From: Sphingomonadaceae bacterium
GTDB taxonomy: Bacteria > Pseudomonadota > Alphaproteobacteria > Sphingomonadales > Sphingomonadaceae
Length of the DNA: 42,499 nucleotides
Assembly: GCA_016742125.1 (NCBI GenBank)
Contig: JACVCM010000016.1
Location: 1 to 42,499, forward strand
Direction of reading: 5' to 3'
The notes below the pieces were generated by a model. That model was not told the origin of the DNA. It did not search any database and was given only the letters and a program-made list of their open reading frames with translations. Made by a program: the position numbers and the translations under genes. Below, in pieces: positions 7,911-15,209 of the stretch. Positions within the stretch are counted from its first letter, which is position 1. The number at the start of each line of letters is the position of its first letter.

Positions 7911-9098
7911 ATGAGCAGCACCGATCCCGTTGTCATCCTGTCTTACGCTCGTACGCCTATGGGCGGGATGCAGGGGGCTCTTGCCGAGGTTTCAGCGACC
8001 GATCTGGGCGCAACCGCAGTGAAGGCGGCCGTCGAGCGTGCCGGTGTCGATGGGGCGGATATCGAGCGCATCTATATGGGCTGCGTTCTTCCCGCCGGCT
8101 TGGGCCAAGCCCCTGCTCGCCAGGCGGCGATCAAGGCTGGCCTGCCCAAATCGGTACAGGCGACTACGGTGAACAAGGTTTGCGGTTCGGGTATGCAGAC
8201 CGTTATCATGGGTAGCGAAGCGCTTGCCGCAGGGTCGGTCGACTATGTCGTCGCTGGCGGCATGGAGAGCATGACCAATGCGCCTTACCTGCTCAAGAAG
8301 CATCGCAGCGGCGCCCGGATCGGCCATGATACCGCCTATGACCATATGTTCCTCGATGGGCTTGAAGATGCCTATGACGCAGGCCGGGCCATGGGGACGT
8401 TCGCGCAGGATACGGCCAACGAATATCAACTGACCCGCGCGGCGCAGGACGATTATGCCATCGAGTCGCTCCGCCGGTCGCAGGCCGCAATTGCTGACGG
8501 TGCGTTCAAGGACGAAATCGTCGCCGTCACGGTCGCCACCCGCAAGGGCGATGTCGTGGTCGATACCGACGAACAGCCCGGCAAAGGGATGCCCGACAAA
8601 ATCCCGTCGCTGAAACCCGCTTTTGCGAAGGACGGCACGATTACCGCTGCGACCAGCAGCTCGATTTCGGACGGTGCCGCCGCACTCGTCCTCACCCGTC
8701 AGTCGGTTGCCGACGCCAAGGGGCAAAAACCGGTTGCGCGCATTGTCGCCCATGCCGCGCATGCGCAGGAGCCGAAGGACTTCACGACTGCTCCGGTGGG
8801 CGCGATCAACAGCGTGCTCGCGAAGGCCGGCTGGAGCATCAACGACGTCGACCTGTTCGAGGTCAATGAAGCCTTTGCCTGCGTCGCGATGTTCGCAATG
8901 CACGACCTCGGCATTCCGCATGACAAGATCAACGTCCATGGCGGCGCGACGGCGCTCGGCCATCCCATCGGCGCATCGGGTGCACGGATCGTCACGACCC
9001 TGATCGCCGCTCTCAAGCGGCACGGGAAAAGCAAGGGCGTTGCAAGCCTGTGCATCGGTGGCGGCGAGGCCACGGCACTGGCCGTCGAGTTGGTTTAA
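7911..9098 (+). CDS. Acetyl-CoA C-acyltransferase (thiolase)
   Basis: A 395-residue thiolase. The acylated nucleophile is Cys91 in NKVCGSGMQ; the active-site histidine His351 lies in GGATALGHPIGASG and the second cysteine Cys381 in SLCIGGGEA. NEAFA is also present. Length and motifs match biosynthetic-type acetoacetyl-CoA thiolases (PhaA/AtoB), which condense two acetyl-CoA or cleave acetoacetyl-CoA; chain-length preference cannot be read from this. The start ATG is preceded by AAGGAA. No phaB or other PHA gene is adjacent, so the link to polyhydroxybutyrate or to degradation remains open. Confidence 0.93.
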   Translation: MSSTDPVVILSYARTPMGGMQGALAEVSATDLGATAVKAAVERAGVDGADIERIYMGCVLPAGLGQAPARQAAIKAGLPKSVQATTVNKVCGSGMQTVIMGSEALAAGSVDYVVAGGMESMTNAPYLLKKHRSGARIGHDTAYDHMFLDGLEDAYDAGRAMGTFAQDTANEYQLTRAAQDDYAIESLRRSQAAIADGAFKDEIVAVTVATRKGDVVVDTDEQPGKGMPDKIPSLKPAFAKDGTITAATSSSISDGAAALVLTRQSVADAKGQKPVARIVAHAAHAQEPKDFTTAPVGAINSVLAKAGWSINDVDLFEVNEAFACVAMFAMHDLGIPHDKINVHGGATALGHPIGASGARIVTTLIAALKRHGKSKGVASLCIGGGEATALAVELV

Positions 9099-9178
9099 CC
9101 GGCAGTTCACATTGATATTGCCATCGCCGTTTCATCGGCATAGCTTTCCCCCGGGTCGCGGCAAGAGGGAGAATTGTG

Positions 9179-9571
9179 ATGAAGAAGCTTATGATGGTTG
9201 CCGCGCTGTCGGCGCTCGCGGCCTGTTCGCAACAAGCTGAAAAAGCAGCGGAAGAAGAAACGGTTCCGGTCGAAACTGCGGCACCCGCAGAGGTCGACTC
9301 GGCATCCATGGTGGGGGATTATGAGATCAAGATGGCCGACGGCAAGATGGCCAAGACGACGATCAACGCCGATGGTACCTATGTCGACACCGGCCCTGAC
9401 GGCAAGGAGATCAAAGGCAAGTTTGCCATGAAGGACGGCAAGGAATGCTTCGATCCCGATGGTGACGAAGGCGAGATGTGCTGGACGTCGACCAAGCCGG
9501 GCGCCGACGGCAGCTTCACCTCCACAAGCGACAAGGGTGACACCGTCACGGTAATGCCCGCCAAAAAATAG
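9179..9571 (+). CDS. Small lipoprotein of unknown function
   Basis: A 130-residue protein with a lipoprotein signal: a lysine-containing start, a hydrophobic stretch and the lipobox LAAC, with Cys16 as the lipidated residue. The mature protein begins with an acidic, alanine-rich linker and then short beta-like segments with repeated acidic turns (YEIKMADGKMAKTTINADGTY, ECFDPDGDEGEMCW), including a cysteine pair. The fold looks like a small beta-sheet domain with acidic loops, but I do not recognise a family. The ATG at 9179 was chosen because AGGGAG lies 7 bases upstream; a GTG 3 bases earlier is possible. It is likely transcribed alone. Confidence 0.75.
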   Translation: MKKLMMVAALSALAACSQQAEKAAEEETVPVETAAPAEVDSASMVGDYEIKMADGKMAKTTINADGTYVDTGPDGKEIKGKFAMKDGKECFDPDGDEGEMCWTSTKPGADGSFTSTSDKGDTVTVMPAKK

Positions 9572-9579
9572 ATAACGGA

Positions 9580-9630
9580 ACCGGCGGTCGGCATATCCTG
9601 TGTTTGGCGCATCCCGTGACGACCGCCGGT
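9580..9630. other. Long stem-loop after the lipoprotein gene
   Basis: Perfect 11-bp arms ACCGGCGGTCG (9580-9590) and CGACCGCCGGT (9620-9630) enclose a 29-base loop, 9 bases after the lipoprotein stop codon. No T-run follows on either strand. It may be a 3'-end stabiliser or factor-assisted terminator. Confidence 0.4.
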
Positions 9631-9757
9631 ATTGATACAAATTGCGACACTAATGTCTTGTTTCTGAACGCATTGTTTCCGGCGGGTTCAGGGCGCTGTC
9701 CCTAAAAAGGGAACAGTCGACGCGACACCGCGTTTGCTGAACCCAAGGAGACAGACA

Positions 9758-10231
9758 ATGAAAACAAGATTTTTGATTACAGTCGCAGCTGTCGCCGCCA
9801 CCCTTTCCCCGGTCGTGGCACAAGCCCAGACACGTGAGCTCGAACGCGACCGTCGCGAAGTTCGCGACGAACGTCGCGATCTACGTGACGCCCAGCGTTA
9901 TGGTGACCGCCGAGATGTCCGTGAGGCACGCGAAGACTATCGCGAAGCCAAGCGTGAATATCGCGAAGACTGGCGCGATTACAAGCAGCGCAACCGCAAC
10001 GCCTTCCGCGGTGGACGCTTCGACGCACCATTTCGCTACCGCTCGTTCAATTCAGGCGTCAGCATTGGAACAAGTTACTACGCCCCACGTTATAGGGTGA
10101 ATAACTATTCAAGCTATCGCCTGCCGCAGCCGGGGCGTTACCAGACCTATGTGCGTCACTATAACGACGTCCTTCTGGTAAATACCCGCACCGGTCGCGT
10201 GGTCCAGGTGTATCGTGGATTTTACTGGTAA
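9758..10231 (+). CDS. RcnB-like periplasmic protein with charged helix
   Basis: A 157-residue exported protein with a signal peptide (FLITVAAVAATLSPVVAQAQ). Residues about 23-85 are almost entirely Arg, Glu, Asp and Lys in a repeating pattern (for example RDRREVRDERRDLRD), predicting a long charged helix. The C-terminal block, roughly residues 112-157, with RYQTYVRHYNDVLLVNTRTGRVVQVYRGFYW-type sequence, is the RcnB-family domain known from the E. coli protein involved in nickel/cobalt homeostasis. In sphingomonads several paralogues occur and metal binding is not shown, so the metal role is only inferred. The start has AAGGAG at a good distance. It is monocistronic, closed by a strong terminator. 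Confidence 0.82.
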   Translation: MKTRFLITVAAVAATLSPVVAQAQTRELERDRREVRDERRDLRDAQRYGDRRDVREAREDYREAKREYREDWRDYKQRNRNAFRGGRFDAPFRYRSFNSGVSIGTSYYAPRYRVNNYSSYRLPQPGRYQTYVRHYNDVLLVNTRTGRVVQVYRGFYW

Positions 10232-10265
10232 CATTTCATCCTCCCGGAATGTTACGTAGTAAACT

Positions 10266-10300
10266 GGGCCGTCGGAGCAATCCGGCGGCCCTTTTCCTTT
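10266..10300 (+). terminator. Rho-independent terminator after the RcnB-like gene
   Basis: An 11-bp stem GGGCCGTCGGA/TCCGGCGGCCC (one G-U pair) with a GCAA tetraloop, followed by TTTTCCTTT. Confidence 0.88.
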
Positions 10301-10373
10301 GACGTCGACAGGATCGGCACGACCGCGCCTGCGCGGGGGTGACGGGCGAAGCCAGACGCGGTAAGGACTGCCC

Positions 10374-11057
10374 ATGAACATCGTCTTCGTCCTCTTCGAC
10401 AACGTCACCCAATTGGACTTTGCCGGGCCGGTGCAGTTTTTGTCCCGGCTGCCGGGCGCCAGCATCCATGTGGCAAGCAAAGACGGGAATGCCGTCACCA
10501 CTGACAGCAGCTTCTCCATCCTGCCGGGCACCAGCTTCGCACAATGCCCGCAGGCAGATATCATCTGCGTTCCCGGTGGCCATGGGGTTCGCGAGGCCGT
10601 TGCCGACACTGCCATTGTCGACTTTGTCCGCGAGCAGGCAAGGACTGCGACATGGGTGACCAGCGTCTGCACGGGTGCTTTCATACTCGGCGCGGCTGGG
10701 CTGCTGCAAGGCAGGCGCGCGACCTGCCACTGGGCTTACACGCATTTGCTTCCTCTGTTCGGAGCCATCCACGAACCGGCGCGCGTGGTCCGCGATGGCA
10801 ATCTGGTCACGGCAGGCGGCGTGACGTCGGGCATCGATTTCGCACTCGAACTCATGTCGGCCATTGCAGGCGAAGATGTGGCCCGCACTGTGCAGCTTGC
10901 GCTGGAATATGATCCGGCCCCGCCCTTCACCGGCGGCACGCCAGATACTGCGCCGGAGCAGATTTTGTTCAACCTTCGCCAGCGTGTATATGATGATGCG
11001 GCAGAGCGGATGGAAGCGGCCATCCGGCTGCTGCCCATGAATCGCACAGATGCCTAA
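10374..11057 (+). CDS. DJ-1/PfpI family protein, isonitrile-hydratase-like
   Basis: A 227-residue protein of the DJ-1/PfpI superfamily. It has the N-terminal strand NIVFVLFDNVTQLDFAGP, the nucleophile elbow with Cys99 in TSVCTGAFILG, HWAY next to it, and the C-terminal EYDPAPPFTGGTP, all shared with Pseudomonas isonitrile hydratase (InhA), which converts isonitriles to N-formamides. Proteins this similar are also annotated as glyoxalase or AraC-type effector domains, but no DNA-binding domain is present here. It stands alone, so no pathway is visible. A palindrome at its stop codon may belong to the next promoter region. Confidence 0.8.
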   Translation: MNIVFVLFDNVTQLDFAGPVQFLSRLPGASIHVASKDGNAVTTDSSFSILPGTSFAQCPQADIICVPGGHGVREAVADTAIVDFVREQARTATWVTSVCTGAFILGAAGLLQGRRATCHWAYTHLLPLFGAIHEPARVVRDGNLVTAGGVTSGIDFALELMSAIAGEDVARTVQLALEYDPAPPFTGGTPDTAPEQILFNLRQRVYDDAAERMEAAIRLLPMNRTDA

Positions 11058-11067
11058 TTTTTAGGCA
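11051..11067 (+). promoter_or_regulatory. 17-bp palindrome, candidate NtrC enhancer site
   Basis: TGCCTAATTTTTAGGCA has perfect TGCCTAA/TTAGGCA arms. The TGC-N11-GCA frame matches the 17-bp spacing of NtrC sites (TGCACC-N5-GGTGCA), and it lies about 54 bases upstream of the sigma-54 promoter. It overlaps the stop codon of the preceding gene and could instead be a weak terminator. Confidence 0.45.
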
Positions 11068-11120
11068 GGCCAATTCCCTGATTTGAATCGCAAAAGGCAG
11101 GAAATACGTGCCTGTGGAAC

Positions 11121-11135
11121 TGGCACATTCCTTGC
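11121..11135 (+). promoter_or_regulatory. Sigma-54 promoter of glnB-glnA
   Basis: TGGCACATTCCTTGC has the conserved GG (-24) and GC (-12) with exactly 10 bases between, and the consensus TGGCAC-N5-TTGC. It lies 62 bases upstream of the P-II start codon, so transcription should start near 11147. Confidence 0.88.
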
Positions 11136-11196
11136 GAAGGCCGACGCATAATCCGCGCGCGCGGAGCAACAGCCGCACGCCACATAGGGGAAAGCC

Positions 11197-11535
11197 ATGA
11201 AAAAGATCGAAGCGATCATCAAGCCGTTCAAGCTCGACGAAGTCAAAGAGGCGCTGCACGAAGTCGGCGTGTCGGGCATTACCGTTACCGAAGCCAAGGG
11301 CTTCGGCCGCCAGAAGGGCCATACCGAACTCTATCGCGGCGCCGAATATGTCGTCGACTTCCTGCCCAAGGTGAAGCTTGAGGTGGTGGTCGAGGACGGC
11401 CTTGCCGACCGGGTGGTGGAAGCCATTGCCGCCGCCGCGCAAACCGGCCGCATCGGCGACGGCAAGATTTTCGTCATCCCCGTCGAAACCGCGCTGCGCA
11501 TCCGCACCGGCGAGCGCGATAACGATGCCGTCTAA
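11197..11535 (+). CDS. glnB: Nitrogen regulatory protein P-II
   Basis: A 112-residue P-II protein: MKKIEAIIKPFKLDEV at the start, T-loop KGFGRQKGHTELYRGAEY with the uridylylation site Tyr51, and the nucleotide-binding block TGRIGDGKIFVIPVE near residues 83-97. P-II trimers sense ATP/ADP and 2-oxoglutarate and control glutamine synthetase adenylylation and NtrB/NtrC. The gene is directly followed by glnA (46 bases), the classic alphaproteobacterial glnBA order, and no amtB follows, so glnB rather than glnK is the better name. The sigma-54 promoter upstream indicates nitrogen-regulated expression. AGGGGAAAG precedes the start. Confidence 0.96.
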   Translation: MKKIEAIIKPFKLDEVKEALHEVGVSGITVTEAKGFGRQKGHTELYRGAEYVVDFLPKVKLEVVVEDGLADRVVEAIAAAAQTGRIGDGKIFVIPVETALRIRTGERDNDAV

Positions 11536-11581
11536 AAAATCCAAAAAATCTAAACCGGATAAGCCAAAGAAGGAAAGCAAC

Positions 11582-12994
11582 ATGGGCACTTCAGCCAAGG
11601 ACATTGTAAAACGCATCAAGGACGAAGAGATCGAGTGGGTCGATCTGCGCTTCACCGACCCCAAGGGCAAATGGCAGCATCTGTCGATGTGTGCCGGGGT
11701 AATGGGTGAGGACGAGTTCGAGGACGGCCTGATGTTCGACGGATCGTCGATCGAAGGCTGGAAGGCGATCAACGAATCCGACATGATCCTGAAGCCCGAC
11801 CTCGACAGCGTCTATGTCGACCCGTTTTCGGCAACGCCAATGATGATCGTCTTCTGCGACATCGTCGAACCATCGACCGGCGAACTCTATAGCCGCGACC
11901 CGCGTTCGACCGCCAAGCGCGCCGAAGCCTATCTGAAAACAACCGGTATCGGCGATACCGTCTATGTCGGACCCGAAGCCGAATTCTTCATGTTCGACGA
12001 TGTCCGCTTCGAAAACAGCTACAACACCAGCTATTACAAGATCGACGATATCGAATTGCCGACCAACAGCGGCACGTCGTATGACAGCGGCAATATGGGC
12101 CACCGCCCGCGCGCCAAGGGCGGCTATTTCCCCGTCGCGCCGGTCGACAGCTGCATGGACATTCGCGGCGAGATGGTGTCGACCATGCTCGAAATGGGTC
12201 TACCCTGCGACAAGCACCACCATGAAGTCGCCGCCGCGCAACATGAACTCGGCCTCACCTTCGGCACGCTGACGCAGACCGCCGACCGGATGCAGATTTA
12301 CAAATATGTCGTGCACCAGGTCGCGCATGCCTATGGCAAGACCGCGACATTCATGCCCAAGCCGATCAAGGAAGATAATGGTTCGGGCATGCACACCCAC
12401 CTGTCGATCTGGGACGGCAAGAAGCCGCTGTTCGCGGGCGACGGCTATGCCGGCCTGTCGGAAATGTGCCTCTATTTCATCGGCGGCATCATCAAGCATG
12501 CCAAGTCGGTGAACGCCTTCACCAACCCGACCACCAACAGCTACAAGCGGCTGGTACCGGGTTATGAGGCCCCCGTGCTGCTCGCCTACTCGGCGCGCAA
12601 CCGCTCGGCATCGTGCCGCATTCCCTATGGTGCGGGCGCGAAAGCCAAGCGCGTGGAAGTCCGCTTCCCCGATGCGATGGCGAACCCCTATCTTGCTTAT
12701 GCGGCGCTGTTCATGGCAGGCCTCGACGGCATCCAGAACAAAATCCATCCGGGCGAGGCGATGGACAAGAATCTCTACGACCTGCCGCCCGCAGAGCTCG
12801 CCGAGGTTCCGACCGTCTGTGGTTCCTTGCGCGAAGCGCTCGATGCTCTTGCCGCCGACCACGACTATCTGCTCAAGGGCGACGTGTTCAGCAAGGACCA
12901 GATCGAAGCCTATATCGAGCTCAAGATGGAAGATGTCGCCCGTTGGGAAATGACGCCTTCACCGGTCGAGTTCGACATGTATTACAGCTACTGA
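11582..12994 (+). CDS. glnA: Glutamine synthetase, type I
   Basis: A 470-residue class I-beta glutamine synthetase that makes glutamine from glutamate, ammonia and ATP in the cytoplasm. Visible signatures are MFDGSSIEGW (N-terminal latch), PEAEFFMFD, KPIKEDNGSGMHTHLS (ATP-binding region), NRSASCRIP and Tyr399 in KNLYDLPP, the residue adenylylated by GlnE. Length is as expected for a dodecameric GSI. An open frame extends upstream, but the ATG after GGAAAGCAAC is clearly the start. It is transcribed with glnB from the sigma-54 promoter and ends at a strong terminator. Confidence 0.98.
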   Translation: MGTSAKDIVKRIKDEEIEWVDLRFTDPKGKWQHLSMCAGVMGEDEFEDGLMFDGSSIEGWKAINESDMILKPDLDSVYVDPFSATPMMIVFCDIVEPSTGELYSRDPRSTAKRAEAYLKTTGIGDTVYVGPEAEFFMFDDVRFENSYNTSYYKIDDIELPTNSGTSYDSGNMGHRPRAKGGYFPVAPVDSCMDIRGEMVSTMLEMGLPCDKHHHEVAAAQHELGLTFGTLTQTADRMQIYKYVVHQVAHAYGKTATFMPKPIKEDNGSGMHTHLSIWDGKKPLFAGDGYAGLSEMCLYFIGGIIKHAKSVNAFTNPTTNSYKRLVPGYEAPVLLAYSARNRSASCRIPYGAGAKAKRVEVRFPDAMANPYLAYAALFMAGLDGIQNKIHPGEAMDKNLYDLPPAELAEVPTVCGSLREALDALAADHDYLLKGDVFSKDQIEAYIELKMEDVARWEMTPSPVEFDMYYSY

Positions 12995-13019
12995 TCCTCA
13001 CGCATCGGATCGATAGCTG

Positions 13020-13056
13020 AAGGCCTGGCGGTTGGGGGACCGCCGGGCCTTTTTTA
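13020..13056 (+). terminator. glnA terminator
   Basis: Stem AAGGCCTGGCGGT paired with ACCGCCGGGCCTT around a G-rich loop, followed by a run of T. The T-run contains the stop codon of the convergent amidohydrolase gene. Confidence 0.88.
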
Positions 13057-15090
13057 TTTCGGCCGTCCGGAAAAGCCTGCCGCAGCCCGCAGGGCATCGG
13101 CATCGAGCAGCTTGCCGCCCAGCATCACCGTTCGCGTCTGGCGCAGGTCGCCGATGCGTTTTTCGGGGTCACCCTCGACCAGCACCATGTCGGCGACCTT
13201 GCCTACGGCAATCGAGCCGGTCTTGTCATCGACCTTGAGCATCCGCGCCGGAACGATGGTCGCAGTCGCCAGCGCTTCAGCCGGCGTCATCCCAGCCTCA
13301 CCATAGATTTCGAGCTCGTGGATGATCTCGATCCCAGAGCCGTCGGTCCCCGCCATAATCGGCACGCCCGCCTTGTGCATCTTGCCGACCATGCCGACCA
13401 TCTTCGCCCAGCTGGCGCGATAATCGGCGCGGGTCAGGTCTTTGGGGACGGCAAAGCCGCCGGTGCGGAAACCGCGTTCAGTGGTCGGCGGCATCGTCCC
13501 GACAAAGGGCGCGTAGGAGGGCGAAAGCTCGCCATTTTCGGGATAGTAAAGGCCTTCAAATGCAATCATGGTCGGGTCGGAGTAAATCTTGCCTTTCGCC
13601 ATCGCCTCAATCATCGCGGTCATTTCGGGGCCGTCGAGGTTGACGTCCTTGGCATAGCGCCCCGGTCCTTCGAAGCGCGCAATGCCGTTCGACACACCGA
13701 TCACGCTGTCGGGCATCGCCTGCATCATCACCCAGTTGACGTGCGTGACCTCGTCATAGCCTGCCTTGATTGCATCCAATGGCCGCATCCCCACCGGGAT
13801 GTGGCCGTGGACATGAAGCCCGAGTTTCTTCGCCTCGGCGATTGCGGCGGGCAACCATTCCTTGTTCAGCGTGCCGTAGAATTTGACCCCGACCATGCCC
13901 TTGTCCTTGGCGGCACGCACAGCGGCCACGGCCTCTGATTCAGACCCGACAGCATTGGCGACCTGCGCAGTATAGGTTCCCTTGCCGTCGATCAGGGACG
14001 AGGCATAAACATTGGGAAACAGCAACTGCCCCGCCGCCGCCCGTTTGCGCCGGTCGATGGTCTGCGCATCGTCGTTGCCCGGATCGCGCACCGAGGTAAC
14101 GCCCATCGAAAGTTCCTGCACGCCGGTGAAGTCGTTATTGACGTGCATATGCACGTCCCAAAGGCCGGGAACGAGCGTTTTGCCGGTGCCGTCAAAGACC
14201 TGTGCGCCAGATGGCACCTTGGTCGACCCGGCGGGACCGACGGCGGCGATCAGGCCCTTATCGACAACTACCGTCTGCCCGCCAACGAAACGCACATTAT
14301 CGGCGTCATAGAGTTTGACATTAGTGAAGGCGACGGGCCCGGTCGGTGTTTTCAGCAGCGCTTTCACATTGGCAGGTGCGATTGCCGCCAGCGCTTCGGT
14401 TTGTGCCTCTTCCAGCCGTTTTTGCTCGCCTGCATATTCTTGCGGGATCCAGGCAATGCCGAAACTCGCCGCAAAAAATTTGTCCTTGGCATCGGCCCAC
14501 ACCGGTATTGGCGAAGTGCTGATCCCGGTCATGCTCCACAGCGTCACGGTCTGTTTGTTCGCGCCCTCGCCAACATCGAGTGTCGCCAGTTTCTCCGCCC
14601 GCGCCTCTCCGCCCGGCAGCAATTTCATTTTCCTGTCGGGCGACGCCAGCAGGCGTTCGAGAAACCATGCGCTAATATCGAACGGCCCGCCCATCGAAGA
14701 GTAAAATGCGGGCGCGGTATAGGCGGCCGAACCCGAGTCCACCTGGCTCTTCCAGATCGCCTTGCCACCGGTGATATCGAAGCTTTCCGCAGCATCTCCG
14801 GTCGGGGTCACGCCGCGAATGGTCATCTTCACCGGCATCCCGTCCGGTCCTGTGGTGCCGCTATAGTCGACCTCCCACACCTGCCCGCGCAAATTCATGC
14901 TCTCACGCGCCATGCGGGTGCCGTCGGCGGTCACCCAGGCATAGCTATCGCCATGCTTGCCGCCGGTCGACTGGATAACAAAATGCTTCGCGTCCGCGGG
15001 CGGTTTGGCGAGCTGGTCGGTCGGGGTTTGTGCCAGCGCGGTGGAAGACAGCAACAGGGACAGGCAGGCGAGTGTAGATTTGATCGGCAT
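13054..15090 (-). CDS. Exported amidohydrolase-family protein
   Basis: A 678-residue protein with a signal peptide (TLACLSLLLSSTALAQ). The first 270 residues form a poorly conserved beta-rich domain; a TIM-barrel amidohydrolase domain follows. Metal-site motifs visible are HMH in LWDVHMH (about residue 311), HVHGHIP (about 425) and TDGSG (about 580), and a C-terminal block VGKVADMVLVEGDPEKRI typical of imidazolonepropionase-like amidohydrolases. The protein would hydrolyse C-N bonds in the periplasm, and many such sphingomonad enzymes act on peptides or peptide-like amides; the substrate is unknown. Start chosen at the ATG preceded by GAGAGGG. It is divergent from the M20 peptidase gene, with 119 bases between. 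Confidence 0.86.
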   Translation of the reverse strand: MPIKSTLACLSLLLSSTALAQTPTDQLAKPPADAKHFVIQSTGGKHGDSYAWVTADGTRMARESMNLRGQVWEVDYSGTTGPDGMPVKMTIRGVTPTGDAAESFDITGGKAIWKSQVDSGSAAYTAPAFYSSMGGPFDISAWFLERLLASPDRKMKLLPGGEARAEKLATLDVGEGANKQTVTLWSMTGISTSPIPVWADAKDKFFAASFGIAWIPQEYAGEQKRLEEAQTEALAAIAPANVKALLKTPTGPVAFTNVKLYDADNVRFVGGQTVVVDKGLIAAVGPAGSTKVPSGAQVFDGTGKTLVPGLWDVHMHVNNDFTGVQELSMGVTSVRDPGNDDAQTIDRRKRAAAGQLLFPNVYASSLIDGKGTYTAQVANAVGSESEAVAAVRAAKDKGMVGVKFYGTLNKEWLPAAIAEAKKLGLHVHGHIPVGMRPLDAIKAGYDEVTHVNWVMMQAMPDSVIGVSNGIARFEGPGRYAKDVNLDGPEMTAMIEAMAKGKIYSDPTMIAFEGLYYPENGELSPSYAPFVGTMPPTTERGFRTGGFAVPKDLTRADYRASWAKMVGMVGKMHKAGVPIMAGTDGSGIEIIHELEIYGEAGMTPAEALATATIVPARMLKVDDKTGSIAVGKVADMVLVEGDPEKRIGDLRQTRTVMLGGKLLDADALRAAAGFSGRPK

Positions 15091-15209
15091 TGGAATCCCT
15101 CTCTTCAGCATTATTGTAAGGAGCTTACGCCTCGCTTTTTGCAGGCGCAATGCCGCTTGCGTCAGCCCTCAAAGCACGGCAAATCATGGCCAATATTCCG
15201 GGAGTTGCC

